Of a DNA stretch of 64,000 nucleotides, positions 1 to 9,889 are shown piece after piece (the stretch's first letter is position 1; each line of letters starts with the position of its first letter). The translations under genes and the position numbers were made by a program. Under the pieces are notes generated by a model. It did no database searches, was not told where the DNA came from, and worked only from the letters and a program-made list of their open reading frames with translations. Source of the DNA: Capsicum annuum (Eukaryota > Streptophyta > Magnoliopsida > Solanales > Solanaceae); the NCBI RefSeq assembly GCF_002878395.1, contig NC_061120.1, forward strand, positions 111,625,307 to 111,689,306, written 5' to 3'.

Positions 1-470
1 GTAACAAAATCCATGTTGATTACTTCTCACTTTTATTCCGGTGGTGTAATTTCTTAATAAAATCCTTCGGGCCTCATGTACTCAAGTTTCACTTGTTGGA
101 ACACCATGCATTTGACCAAAAAATTAGACATATCCTTTTTCATATTCTTCCACCAGTATGTCTCCTTGAGGTCATGATACATTTTTGTGAAACTGGTTTG
201 AACAACATAGCGTAACTCATGCGCCTCCGCCAGATCCTTTCATGCAAACTATCTATATCAGGAACACATAACCTCCCATGGTACCGCAAAGTACTATCAC
301 CACTAATCTCAAAAGCAAACACCTTTTGCCTACTTGTATCACCCTTGATCATCATCACGACAAGATTTAATTTCTGCTTATCCTTGATCTCATCACCAAA
401 AGACGACCGCACTACCTCCTGAACAAACACACCACCATCCTCAGAGTCCAAGAGACGAACTCAAAGGTTA
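1..470 (-). pseudogene. Integrase N-terminal zinc-finger fragment
   Basis: Codes on the minus strand for the linker before integrase and the HHCC zinc finger. Readable pieces are LRYHGRLCVPDID near 230-300, which matches the conserved GRLCVP stretch of plant chromoviruses, and YWWKNMKKDM near 125-165, which lies in the zinc finger. The Cys pair is read as KCMVFQQ, so the second Cys is Phe and metal binding would be lost. In the family this domain sits before the DDE core and helps hold the element DNA ends. The reading frame is broken between the pieces. Not functional. Confidence 0.82.
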
Positions 471-559
471 GATAAATGGTGAATATCTTTCACTAACTCT
501 CTCTTTCCTTCATCCACATAAGCCAGACTTTACATGGATAACATATTAAGAACATCAGC

Positions 560-900
560 AACCACGTTTTCTTTACCAGGATAGTTGTAAAGACTCATGT
601 CATAATCCTTTAGTATCTCAATCTATCTCCTTTGCTTGAGTTTCAGCTCTTTCTGAGTAAACACATACTGCAACTCTTATGATCGAAAATGATATCTACA
701 TATATACCATAAAGATAGTGATGCCAGATTTTTAACGCGAACACCACAGCTAACAATTCCAAATCATGAGTCGAATAATTGCTCTTACGCACCTTCAACT
801 GATTAGAGGAATAAGCTATCACCTTACCATGCTGCATCAGAACTAACCTAAGCCCCATACTAGATGTATCACAATAGACCATAATCCATCAGTGCCTTCA
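560..900 (-). pseudogene. RNase H fragment
   Basis: The minus strand reads [19 protein letters not shown], then IAYSSNQLK, then [20 protein letters not shown]. This is the gypsy RNase H domain: the first acidic residue is the D of YCD and the second the E of DLEL. RNase H removes the RNA template during reverse transcription of the element. After HYLYG the copy degrades (the HKSC region, normally a D plus LQY motif, is altered), with stops up to the linker at about 590. Confidence 0.85.
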
Positions 901-1215
901 AGTAAAGTCAAAATCAGAGCTGAAGTTATCTTATCCTTCTGTTTATCTAAACTACCCTCAATAGTATTAAACCACAAGAAATTTACCTTCTTCTGAGTCA
1001 ACTTAGTCTATGGGACAGCTATAGAAGAAAAACTCTCCACAAACCTCCTATAGTAGCCAGCTAAACCTAAGAAGCTCCAAATGTTGATTGGAGTCGTGGG
1101 TCTAGGCCACTTCTTAACCACTATATCCTTCTGCGGATCCACCATGAACACTTTACTAGAAACGATATGATCAAGAAAAGTGACAACATTTAGCCAGAAC
1201 TCACATTTTGAGAAA
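901..1215 (-). pseudogene. Reverse transcriptase C-terminal fragment
   Basis: The minus strand carries the RT thumb/connection region: an FLGHIVSS-like stretch, a VDPQK-like stretch near 1130, WPRPTTP near 1100, and [18 protein letters not shown] near 1030-1080. It contains frame breaks. The FIDD catalytic motif would lie further 5' of the element and is absent because homology ends near 1215. The same segment is present in C- from 16976, which is how the truncation point was recognised. Confidence 0.8.
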
Positions 1216-3589
1216 TTCCCAACTAAATGTAATTTTCCTAATTTATTTATTTTCTAGCCTATTTTTTTTCCAATTTAGGGTAATTCTAACCTAAATTATG
1301 TTCAATTGGACTTCATTTCAAATGTTCAATTCAATTTTGACCTAATTTTTAATCTCCTATACCTTTAAATCTAACCATTGATCAAAATTAATCCAATGGT
1401 TGAGATCAAACTTTCCCTTCTTTCCTTTTAAATTAAATACTCTAGCCCTTATCTATTTTTTCAAATAACACATACCCTATCTTTTCTCTACACCTCTCTC
1501 ATACGGCTTTACCATTTCTGGCTTGCCAGAATGGATGACTGTGAGTTCCATCCAAACACCACCAATGCAGACTCGCCATCACCATCCCTAAAAACAGCCG
1601 ATGCACCATTCCATATCTCCAGTTAGAAAAAATCTCATCACCATTGTCGTTGCCTTGATCGCTCTAACGAATCCCGATGAATCAACATCACTCCACTATT
1701 TTCCAGCTGGAGAAATATTTTCCTATTGGCAAAACTATCTAGCCTCGCTTCCCACTTCTTTGTGTCTTCTTCAACCAAATGAACAACAACAATGGTGAAT
1801 CCATATCACAGCGATGCCTTTAGAGAGCATACGCCGGTGATCTTCCCGCATTGATGAAAGGCCAAACCACTACTGCTGCCTCGCCGCCCTTAACTCTGAT
1901 TAAAATTCGCCTAAAAATCATTAAATTAATGGAAGATTCGCAGATCTGAATCCATCTCAGGTTTGTTTCCCTGTTTATGTTTCACCTAAATCTTCTTCTA
2001 CTCTTTTTTTCTTACATAAATTTCTATATTTAAAACTGGTGATGTTTGGCTTTAAATTTCGATCCATTGCTTCAATTACATATATATGTTCATTTCAAGA
2101 TTGATATTTACAAAACCCCCAAAATTATATAAGTTTTATCCTAATCCTAATTTTTGATTTGAGTACTAATTTTGTAAAATTTCTAAATCTCAGTTCTCTC
2201 TTTATTTCATTGTTATGTAGTTATCACTAAGATAGTGCTAAAATTAAGTTTAATTTTTAATTTTTCATGGGTGATCTCGATATCGTGATATGTGTAATCA
2301 ATGTCCCTATGAATTTGAAATTATAACAACCTTTTGCTAAATTTTTTTTGGGCAAGTGTAAATTTTGATTCCTTACCTTAACATGTTATGCGATTATTTT
2401 TAGTAACTTTGAATCTGATTTTGTGCATAATTACAATAACCTGATTATGGAATATTTTTACATGATTAATTCCTTTAATTTTTTTTAACATTTTTGATAA
2501 GTGTTAAGATGCCCATATTCATATGTTATTTATTTTCCTTGTTCAATTTTAAAAAACATGTTTTACTTGCTTATTTATGGTAAAACTTTGACCCATCTTC
2601 AATCTTGATTTAATTTGCTATATTTAAAAATAAGAGATAGCTTTTATTAATAGTTTCCTTCTTCTTATGCCGAGATTAACTTTGTGACATAGGGGATAAT
2701 TTTTTACCTTATTTTTCATAGTATTATCTATTATATAAACACCATATTTTCTTATTATTGGGACAGACTGAGGTTCCTCCTTTGTCATATATTTACACTT
2801 AACAATATTTACTCTTCTCTACACTATAAGAACTTTGCTTTGCTTGTGGTCTTGATACAGCTTCGACTGTTAGCTTTTATTACGGATTCTTACCGCAAAA
2901 GCACAATTTTTTAATCTTGTTTTATAATTTTTACTTCTTACCGCTAAGTTTTCTATCGATGCAATTTTCATACATATGTAGTAATTTTATGGTGTTGTGG
3001 AACCTTTAGAAAATATGCTCATAGGACCTAATTCCGAGTTAATAATTTTTTTGAAATATGTATTCTTGTTCTTACAAATGTCTTGTATTTATTTTTGTGT
3101 GCTTGGGTATTTAGTTTATTCACAAGCATAATAAAAGAGTTGCTTTATTTTTGGACTGACGAAGAGTCACTTAGGAGGGGAAGGGATAGTAAAAACTTTC
3201 AAATTAGCTTTTATTTCATTTATTTAATTTCTGTTTCATTCATTCAATTTTTTAATAAACAAATGTATGAACTCTTATTGTAATAATAAGAAATGTGAGG
3301 ACTGCTTGTGGGGGTGAAAATTATTTAATTGGTCATGTGAATAACTTAGGCAAATATAATATAGTATTATTAATAAAATTTGTTTGTCACCTACAAAGCA
3401 TGTTTTAGGATTCGTAATTAATTTTATATGTATTAAATCAACTTCGAGCATGTCAATTAACTTAAAATGCATTTTTGACATGTCTAATTTATTTTTCCAT
3501 ATTTAGTTTTGATTTTCAGAATATTTAAATAACATTTTCAGCTATTAAGTTTTAAATCTCAGCCTTTAAATAATTTATCAGCAATATAA

Positions 3590-3870
3590 CAAAATCGATT
3601 TCTGCATTAAACAATAATTTTTTGCAAATCTGTTTAATAATTTTTTGCGATAATAAAATCAGTTTATATTTTAGAATAATAATTTTCTGCAATAATAAAA
3701 ATCAATTTCTGTCTTAAACAATAATTTTTTTGTAAATCTGTTTAATAACTTTTTTGCAATAATAAAATCAGTGTTTGTTTTAAAACACATAATTTTCTAC
3801 AATAATAAAAGTCACTTTCAGTTTCAAAAATAATTTTAAGAAATATAAAGTTGGTTTCAGCATTAAATAA
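3590..3870. repeat. Degenerate ~107-bp tandem repeat
   Basis: The phrase TTTCTGCATTAAACAATAAT recurs in altered form near 3599, 3706 and 3813, each followed by runs like TTTTTTGCAATAATAAAATC. Spacing is about 107 bp, with about 2.5 copies. Within each unit, a shorter T6-8 plus GCAATAATAAAA motif repeats. Nothing suggests coding. Confidence 0.65.
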
Positions 3871-4637
3871 TTAACTTTTAGCACCTGTTACAATAGATTT
3901 AATAATTTTAACATGTCAAGTCACATTTAGAACCTTTTCGTTTAACTTCTTGTTTATTCCAGTAAGTTGATTTCTATTCACTTAGACATCTTGTCTATAG
4001 GATTTGACTAATTAATTTTTGGCATATTAAATAATTGTTGGACATTTTTAGATACCATGCCTATAGGTTCTAATTATATGAAAATAAGTAATTGTTTTTA
4101 AGCAAGTTAATCACCTAATATTTCTTAACCAAATAAGAGGCTTTATTTGAGACAATTATGTGCAAAATATTAGTCTTTGTTGTTTGATGCGAATCGAGTC
4201 TAACTAGGCAACCTAGATTTTCTTTATCTAGATCTTAAATCATAAGTAGAAAGTCCAATGCCTCTTGGACAGTAAGTTGGGGATGGATAGACATTTTAGG
4301 AAACACTAGTTTTATCATTTTTTTAGAATGCCTCTGTAGACATCTAAAATTGATGGACTCTTCAATAAGAATCCAAATTCTGTTAGAGAAAAATAAAAAA
4401 TGGATATGAAGGGCAAATTTGGGGTCCCACTGTCGTTTATCATTAAAAATTATTGTTTCTTCATGTTTTTATTTGTGGTTGAAGTTTATTTTCCATGAAT
4501 TAAATTATGTTGGAAACAGCCTCCATGTCTAATAAATAAATTAGGTGGGGTGGATAGATAGATTAGAAATGATGAAAATTGTACAGAGCCGATTTCAACA
4601 ATGCGACATACGACATTGTTACTCGTTAATATGTCGG

Positions 4638-4693
4638 GCGCTGATCCTAATAGCACAAAATTAACGCGCTGATCCTAATAGCAAAAAATTAAC
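4638..4693. repeat. 28-bp tandem duplication
   Basis: Two adjacent 28-bp copies starting GCGCTGATCCTAATAGCA, at 4638-4665 and 4666-4693, with a single mismatch. It looks like a recent slippage duplication. Confidence 0.85.
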
Positions 4694-4965
4694 TTTAGGC
4701 TAAATCTTTTGTATTTGTTGTTACTTTTATTTACTTTATATGTTATAATTATTTCGGTTAGTTTCGTTTTCTTATTTAATAATATTTTTTATATTGATTA
4801 TGTCACTTCTATTTCCTTTCTTATCAAATTTATAACTTATTTGTTTTATTTATCACCTAGATAATTGATAACTAAAAATATTTAAGTTAAATATCTTATT
4901 TATTTATTATATTCATCACTTAGTAACGTTAAGTTAATAAAATAGTAGACCTTTTGTTATCACTG

Positions 4966-5625
4966 AACAAATGTATAGGAAGAACTCTTGAAATTCCTTG
5001 GGGATTCTTGATTGGTACTGAGCTAACTATAGCACAAAGCCGAATCTCTTTGATTAATAAAATCCAATAGGTTTATCACTTCTAGAGGGTGCAGATTCAT
5101 AAAAGGCATATAGATTATTATACATCAAAGAACATCAAAAGTGTTGGTTTTAGAAGATGGACTGTCTAATGTTATATCACCCGAAGAACTTATTGAATTG
5201 TCGTGAGCAGAACAAATGGGGTGTGCTTTGAAAGAGGCGATCTGTTACCGAGTCATCTTATTGGGAATAACAAGAGAATCGCTCAATACTTAAAGTTTCA
5301 TATCTGAAGCGAGTTTTCAAGAAACTACTCGAGTTTTAGCAAAAGCGTCTCTCTAGGGTCGTATCGGTTGGTTGAAAGGCCTGAAAGAGAACGTTATTTT
5401 GAGGGAGGGGGGAGAGGGGGTGATACCCGTTGGTACCAAATTCAAGGGATTAGTGCACCCTTCAAAACAACATAACAACATTCCTTTGGAAACAAAAAAA
5501 ATAATCTATTTGAGAGGGCGATGAGAAATATTTTATTCCACCATAGAAAATTATTTGATTCTTTTCTTTCAAAAAAAGTTCACGACATACCCGAACAATC
5601 ATTTATAAGATTTAAGGATTCCTAA
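4966..5625 (+). pseudogene. rpoC2: rpoC2 3' fragment (plastid RNA polymerase beta'')
   Basis: The sequence encodes the C-terminal end of the plastid-encoded RNA polymerase beta'' subunit. The first frame reads [17 protein letters not shown] then [15 protein letters not shown], a strongly conserved plastid RpoC2 stretch. Later pieces [14 protein letters not shown] and HDIPEQSF lead to the natural C-terminus with stop at 5623-5625. Several in-frame stops and frameshifts lie between. It joins unrelated AT-rich DNA just before 4966, so at least five sixths of the gene is missing. In the plastid this gene is transcribed with rps2 downstream, exactly the order kept here. Not functional in the nucleus. 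Confidence 0.93.
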
Positions 5626-5840
5626 CAATCGATTCATCTCTTTCGCTATATGCATTTGGGATGGTTATTTGCTTTGGTAATAAAAAGAATAATTAATAGA
5701 AAATAATAATGGTTTAGGTCGTGTATCTACATCTAATCTAAGGTAGAAGAGAAGGTTCTATTAGAATAATTATTTATTTCAATTCAGGATTCCTCGTCTT
5801 TTTTTAAGAATAAGAAAATGGGGGGAGGTTGCGGGGACAA
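5626..5840 (+). other. Plastid rpoC2-rps2 intergenic spacer
   Basis: Sequence between the rpoC2 stop and the rps2 start, in the order and spacing expected for an angiosperm plastid genome. It includes the A/G-rich run before the rps2 start. No gene. Confidence 0.8.
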
Positions 5841-5969
5841 ATGACAAGAAGATATTAGAACATAAATTTGGAAGAGATGGTAGAGGTGGGAGTTTATTTT
5901 GGTCATGGTACTAGCAAATGGAATCCTAAAATGACGCCTTATATCTCTGCAAAGCAGGGTATTCATATT
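5841..5969 (+). pseudogene. rps2: rps2 5' fragment (plastid ribosomal protein S2)
   Basis: Starts at ATG 5841 and reads MTRRY, a stop (in place of Trp), then [32 protein letters not shown] and GIHI. This is the N-terminus of plastid small-subunit protein S2. The Trp-to-stop change is TGG to TAG. Similarity ends at about 5969, where the sequence jumps to the region before rpl23, so some 43 codons of a roughly 236-codon gene remain. It lies directly after rpoC2 as in plastids. Confidence 0.92.
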
Positions 5970-5994
5970 ACATTATAGGGAAGAAAATCGATTT

Positions 5995-6276
5995 ATGGAT
6001 GGAATCAAATATGTAGTATTTATAGACAAAAGTATTCGGATATTGGGGAAAAATTAATATACTTCTAATTTCAAATCAAGATCAACTAGGATAGAAATAA
6101 AATATTGGTTTAAACTCTTTTTTAGTGTCAAGGTAATAGCTATGAATAGTTATCGACTTTCGAGAAAGAGTAGAAGAATGGGACCTATTATGGTACATAT
6201 AATGTATTACAAACGTATGATCATTATGCTTTAATCAGGTTATTCTATTAAAACTCTTAGAAAGAAAAGAACTTAA
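5995..6276 (+). pseudogene. rpl23: rpl23 full-length pseudogene (plastid L23)
   Basis: The open frame from ATG 5995 to TAA 6274-6276 spans 93 codons plus stop, the usual length of plastid ribosomal protein L23, with no net indel. It begins MDGIKYVVFIDKSIRILGKN and ends GYSIKTLRKKRT. Two internal stops interrupt it, each read as TAA where the plastid protein has Gln (CAA), that is C-to-T changes. It is followed after 18 bp by rpl2, as in the plastid inverted repeat. It is non-functional here. Confidence 0.93.
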
Positions 6277-6294
6277 ATAAAAATACTTAATAGC

Positions 6295-6671
6295 ATGGAG
6301 ATACATTTATACAAAACTTCTACTCTAAGCATACCTAATGGAACCGTAGACGGTCAAGTGAAATCCAATCCATGAAATAATTTGATCTATAAATAGTATC
6401 GTTATGGTAAAGGTCATAATGCCATAGGAATCATTACCTTAAGGCATAGAGGGGGTGGTCATAAACGTCTATACCTTAAAATCATTTTCAATGGAATGAA
6501 AAAGACATATATAGTAGAATCATAACCATAAAATATGACCCTATTTGAAATGTATACATTTGTCTCATATACTATAGGGATGGTTAGAAGAGATATATTT
6601 TATATCCCAGAGGGGCTATAATTGGAGATAACATTGTTTCTGGTGTAGAATTTCCAGTAAAAATGGGAAGA
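6295..6671 (+). pseudogene. rpl2: rpl2 exon 1 (plastid ribosomal protein L2)
   Basis: From ATG 6295 the frame starts MEIHLYKTST and includes [28 protein letters not shown] and, after frameshifts, the PRGAIIGD region and VKMG. This is exon 1 of plastid rpl2, whose product is part of the large ribosomal subunit. Plastid exon 1 is about 391 bp; here it is about 377 bp, with bases missing just before the splice site. Stops and frameshifts make it inactive. The group II intron follows directly. Confidence 0.92.
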
Positions 6672-6870
6672 GTGAGGTTTGAACTATTAATTTATGTAAT
6701 TGGAAATAACTAATTAGGTTTAGGATAAAACCTGGAAATCGATCACTGATCCAATTTGAGTACCTTTGCAGGATAGACCTCAATAGAAAACTAATGAGCA
6801 ATGGAACCAAGTGATTGAGTTTAGTAGTTCCTCATATAAAATTATTTACTTTAGAGATATAGTAATATGG
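6672..6870 (+). other. rpl2: rpl2 group II intron, 5' part
   Basis: Begins GTGAGG, close to the GTGYG start of group II introns, then continues with the tobacco-like rpl2 intron text (GGATAGACCTCAATAGAAAA near 6771). It is interrupted at 6870/6871 by a solo LTR and resumes at 9506. Confidence 0.85.
6866..6870. repeat. Target-site duplication, left copy (TATGG)
   Basis: Five bases directly left of the solo LTR. The right copy at 9506-9510 reads TATAG, one G-to-A difference. Confidence 0.7.
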
Positions 6871-9505
6871 TGTAACACCCTGAATCTGATACCCAAAATG
6901 CTACACAGTGCTAGTAATCCCGAAGGACCACAATCTAACCCATAACTAATATATATACCTGAGCACTACATAATATAATGTATAAATGCGGAATAAGAGG
7001 GATGAAAGTTCATAAGGTTCAAATATCTGATAAAACATACCATCTGGAAATATGGTATATCAATATCAAAATTGAAATAAACTGTCTGAACCTGCTAGTC
7101 TGAAAGCCTCTAAACTGTCTGAAAACTATGGAGTTGATGGGACATGTCCCCAACTAACTCCATCTAGTAAAACTGAAATAATAAAGTAATGAACTAATCA
7201 TGCTATCCTAGCATGATGAGGACTCACTGCAAAAACTACTGCTGCTGGCTAAATCTGAAGCTAAGTGTGATCGGGAGCTTGAGCGTCTGAACCTATGGTA
7301 TAAAACACCATAGATCAAAATAAAAATATATGTCAGTACGTCTGAATATACTGGTATGCAAAATGAGATAGTCTAAATGCATGGGGTTCATATGCATGAA
7401 TAATACTAACTGACATAATAACATGAACGTGAGAATACATGCATGAATACGTAACTGTAAATGAGATCATGATAATATTGACTACTAATTCTGAATACTG
7501 ATAATATGAGTTTCGTATAACTAATATACTGTTAACTGAGTGACTGTGTCTGACAGTCTTAATTCTGATGAAACTAGCTGAGTCCCATACTAAACTGAGT
7601 GACTTTATCTGACAGTCCTGAATCTTAAGAACTATCTAATTTCTTTTACTGATACTAAGACTGAGACAATGGGAAGTATTCATCTAACTGACATGCCTCG
7701 AATAAGCTATTATATCTGAGTTAGGGTCCAATCTGTAACTCCAATTGGAAGGGTGTCAATACCGCGCCACTAGTAAGGATAAGTTATGAGTGACCCTTAT
7801 CTGGCATTGTCCCCAAAGAAGAATGGTGGTACCCTCATCTGACAGTGTTAATCCACTTTATCAACCCTCAACTAATAGTATTGATATCTCAACCTATGCT
7901 GGCTACATAGTTATGGAATGCAAGGATAACTTCTAAGAATCTTACCCTCTACTGGGAGTGTGTGTTCCTATCCTTGGGTTTACTCGGTGCTAAATCCTAC
8001 TCCCATCAGAATAGATACTGAACTGAACTAGACTGAGTTCTATGGGTTTTGTTGACTGATGGAATACTAATGATATCTAATGATTGACTGAGATTATTGA
8101 GATTATTGAAATACTAAGATTACTGAGATAACTAAAATTACTGAGATTACTGAATGAGACTGGACTGATACTGAGTTTTACTAAGTTTTCCTGAGTCGCA
8201 TGACTGACTGAATTCTACTGATCATGGATTGACTGAGAGTATCTTGAAAACTGACACTGGCTCTGAGCGCACAGCTAAATTGTTGGGTACAAGTACCCTA
8301 GGACTCGATAGCATGATACTGACAAGACATGCCAATTCTTGAACACATGACCATAGTCAACAATTCATAGTACAAACGTTGGGGATTTTCATGACATATT
8401 TGTATGTCATAAGCTTACAAAAGAATAGGAATACATATAAATATGTTATAATTTCATAAGTCTAATCTCATGACCATTCTACCAAACCATTACTATGCAT
8501 AACAATAACATGGAGGTCATTGAGAACATAAGGGTGAAGCATGGATTCATCAATTTGATCATAATTAAGTCATAAAGCATAATTCTTATTCTATTAGGCA
8601 TTTTAGCAAACACCTTGTATGCATAACTTGAGGCTTAGGCATGAACATTAAAATAATACATCATGGCAATATTTTTTACTTCGAATACAAGAATTCCAAC
8701 CACATCCTAACATAATTTCATTATATGTATTAAAGATTTTAACTTGGTAATTATACAACAACATGAACATGGATATGATTCAATTCATAACATGGAATTC
8801 AAAATTTATATTTATGAAAGGATTTCTTGAGCTTCATGGGTGAAAGAAACCCATGAATCAACACTTTACATACCTTGAATGGAAGTTTCTTGAAGATTAA
8901 CGGTGGAATATCCTGGATTAGAACCGTCAATTGAAAACCCTAGACTTGTTCTTGAGGGAATTTGAGAGAAACAACTATATTTTGGTGAAACCTAGTTGAA
9001 TCTCATGTTATAGTCTTATATAGGGGGTGGGAAAGTAACCATTTTTCCCTTAAAGATGTGAATATTTAATGACTGAAAAATGGGCATCGACGCGATTGGT
9101 GACGCAGCGCATCGATGGAATCGATGCGATACCCAACACGTCATGCCATGATCGCGCTAAGCCTTAGTTGTTTTGACTATGGCAACCTGTAACAATGTTG
9201 ACCAACACAATAGGCGATGCAGCGCGCCAAGATCGTGTTGGTCCACTATTTTGGGACACCAAACGTGGTCTAAACGAGTTTTAAGAAATCTGAAACTTGT
9301 CTGAGAACATCTATTGACCTCTCTGATCATGAATCAACAAAAATATGGACCATTAAGGGACATTAAGGTCATCAAATAAGGTTTTCTACTTTTGAAGACC
9401 AATAATAAACCAAGTCTGGGAACTTAACTTAAATTTTCTAAGTCTAAGACCCCTTGACAAGCCTAAAAGGATGAATTAAGCTTAGAAATACTACGGGGTC
9501 TTACC
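6871..9505 (-). mobile_element. Solo LTR, family A' (minus strand)
   Basis: Starts TGTAACACCC and ends GGGGTCTTACC on the plus strand, so the LTR itself reads from 9505 to 6871 and is about 2635 bp. Its 3' terminal 100 bp resemble the end of the element A LTRs (shared GGTCCTTCGGG and GTGTAGCATT). No primer site or coding region is attached and a 5-bp duplication flanks it, so it is a solo LTR left by recombination between two LTRs. Its interior holds many TACTGAGAT/TCAGT microrepeats (7490-8250) and GC-rich CGATGCG/GACGCAGCGC motifs near 9085-9235. It splits the plastid rpl2 intron. Confidence 0.85.
9015..9022 (-). promoter_or_regulatory. Putative LTR TATA box
   Basis: TATATAAG on the minus strand, preceded by a C run, in the middle of the solo LTR and in its transcription direction. 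A plausible core promoter of the lost element; no test of activity is possible from sequence. Confidence 0.4.
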
Positions 9506-9650
9506 TATAGAGAAGACAAAATTGTTTTAAGTACCGACATAACCAGAAGCGCTCCTTATTTCAAAGAAAGTAGGATGGGTTATTCACATTTCATTTGATG
9601 GTCAGAGGCAAATTGAAAGTTGAGAGGTGAGAATTCATAAGATTCCCCGC
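9506..9650 (+). other. rpl2: rpl2 group II intron, continuation
   Basis: After the TATAG duplication copy, AGAAGACAAAATTGTTTTAA and the following 130 bp continue the rpl2 intron where it broke at 6870, ending near GATTCCCCGCGGG. This continuity is what defines the solo LTR boundaries. Confidence 0.82.
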
Positions 9651-9780
9651 GGGATCAATTTTAAAGTAATATATTACATGTCATAATTTTATTCACACAA
9701 TTTATAAACCATCGAAGGCTATTGAAGTGACTTATTTCTCTAAATTAGGAGGCATTAAAAACAAAGAAATTGTTGGAGTT
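9651..9780. other. Unassigned AT-rich junction
   Basis: About 130 bp between recognisable plastid intron and the first sequence shared with C-. No gene, LTR end or primer site was seen. It may be diverged plastid DNA or filler at a break. Confidence 0.4.
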
Positions 9781-9889
9781 ATCTCCTTTAAGGATGTGTA
9801 GCATGCCATACTCATAAGGAAGAGGCTAAAAGGCATTTAGGAATGTTTATCTTTCTTGTGATCTATTATCAAGCTATAAAGTCTAAGTC

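Larger units (their letters stand above)
1..1215 (-). mobile_element. Ty3/gypsy chromovirus pol fragment
   Basis: Minus-strand remnant of a Tekay/Del-like pol polyprotein running RT end (near 1215), RNase H, linker, integrase zinc finger, and cut by the window edge just as the integrase core begins (INMDFVT near 1-25). Both ends are lost: the left continues outside the window, and homology stops near 1215 where the RT motif KCEFWLN would be read and AT-rich DNA begins. No LTR is attached. It is a separate copy from the C+ and C- elements because it overlaps the same RT region they carry. It contains stops and frameshifts and cannot encode a working protein. Confidence 0.88.
1216..4965. other. 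AT-rich non-coding DNA, origin unresolved
   Basis: No gene was found. Position 1216-1440 is AT-rich. Position 1440-1970 is less AT-rich and looks like LTR or 5'-UTR sequence (pyrimidine-rich CTCTCTC runs, scattered short ORFs), followed near 1962 by CTCAGGTTTGTTT and a T-rich stretch that resembles a plant splice donor and intron. From 2000 to 4960 the DNA is strongly AT-rich with no coding signal; it holds tandem repeats at 3590-3870 and 4638-4693. A 65-codon open frame at 1601-1798 shows no recognisable domain. It may be an old LTR or a decayed gene start; I cannot tell which. Confidence 0.5.
4966..9650 (+). other. Nuclear plastid DNA insertion (chimeric NUPT)
   Basis: Plastid sequence in two blocks, both on the plus strand: rpoC2 end, rpoC2-rps2 spacer and rps2 start (4966-5969), then rpl23, rpl2 exon 1 and rpl2 intron (5995-6870, resuming 9506-~9650). 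In angiosperm plastomes the first block lies in the large single-copy region and the second in the inverted repeat, so they were joined before, during or after insertion. All reading frames carry stops, mostly C-to-T or G-to-A changes, so this is old nuclear DNA and not plastid contamination. A 2.6-kb solo LTR interrupts it. The right end near 9650 is approximate. Confidence 0.9.

Noticed and set aside
4966..6870. Active plastid genes
   Set aside because: Stops in every frame, truncated ends and nuclear LTR insertion show a dead nuclear copy.
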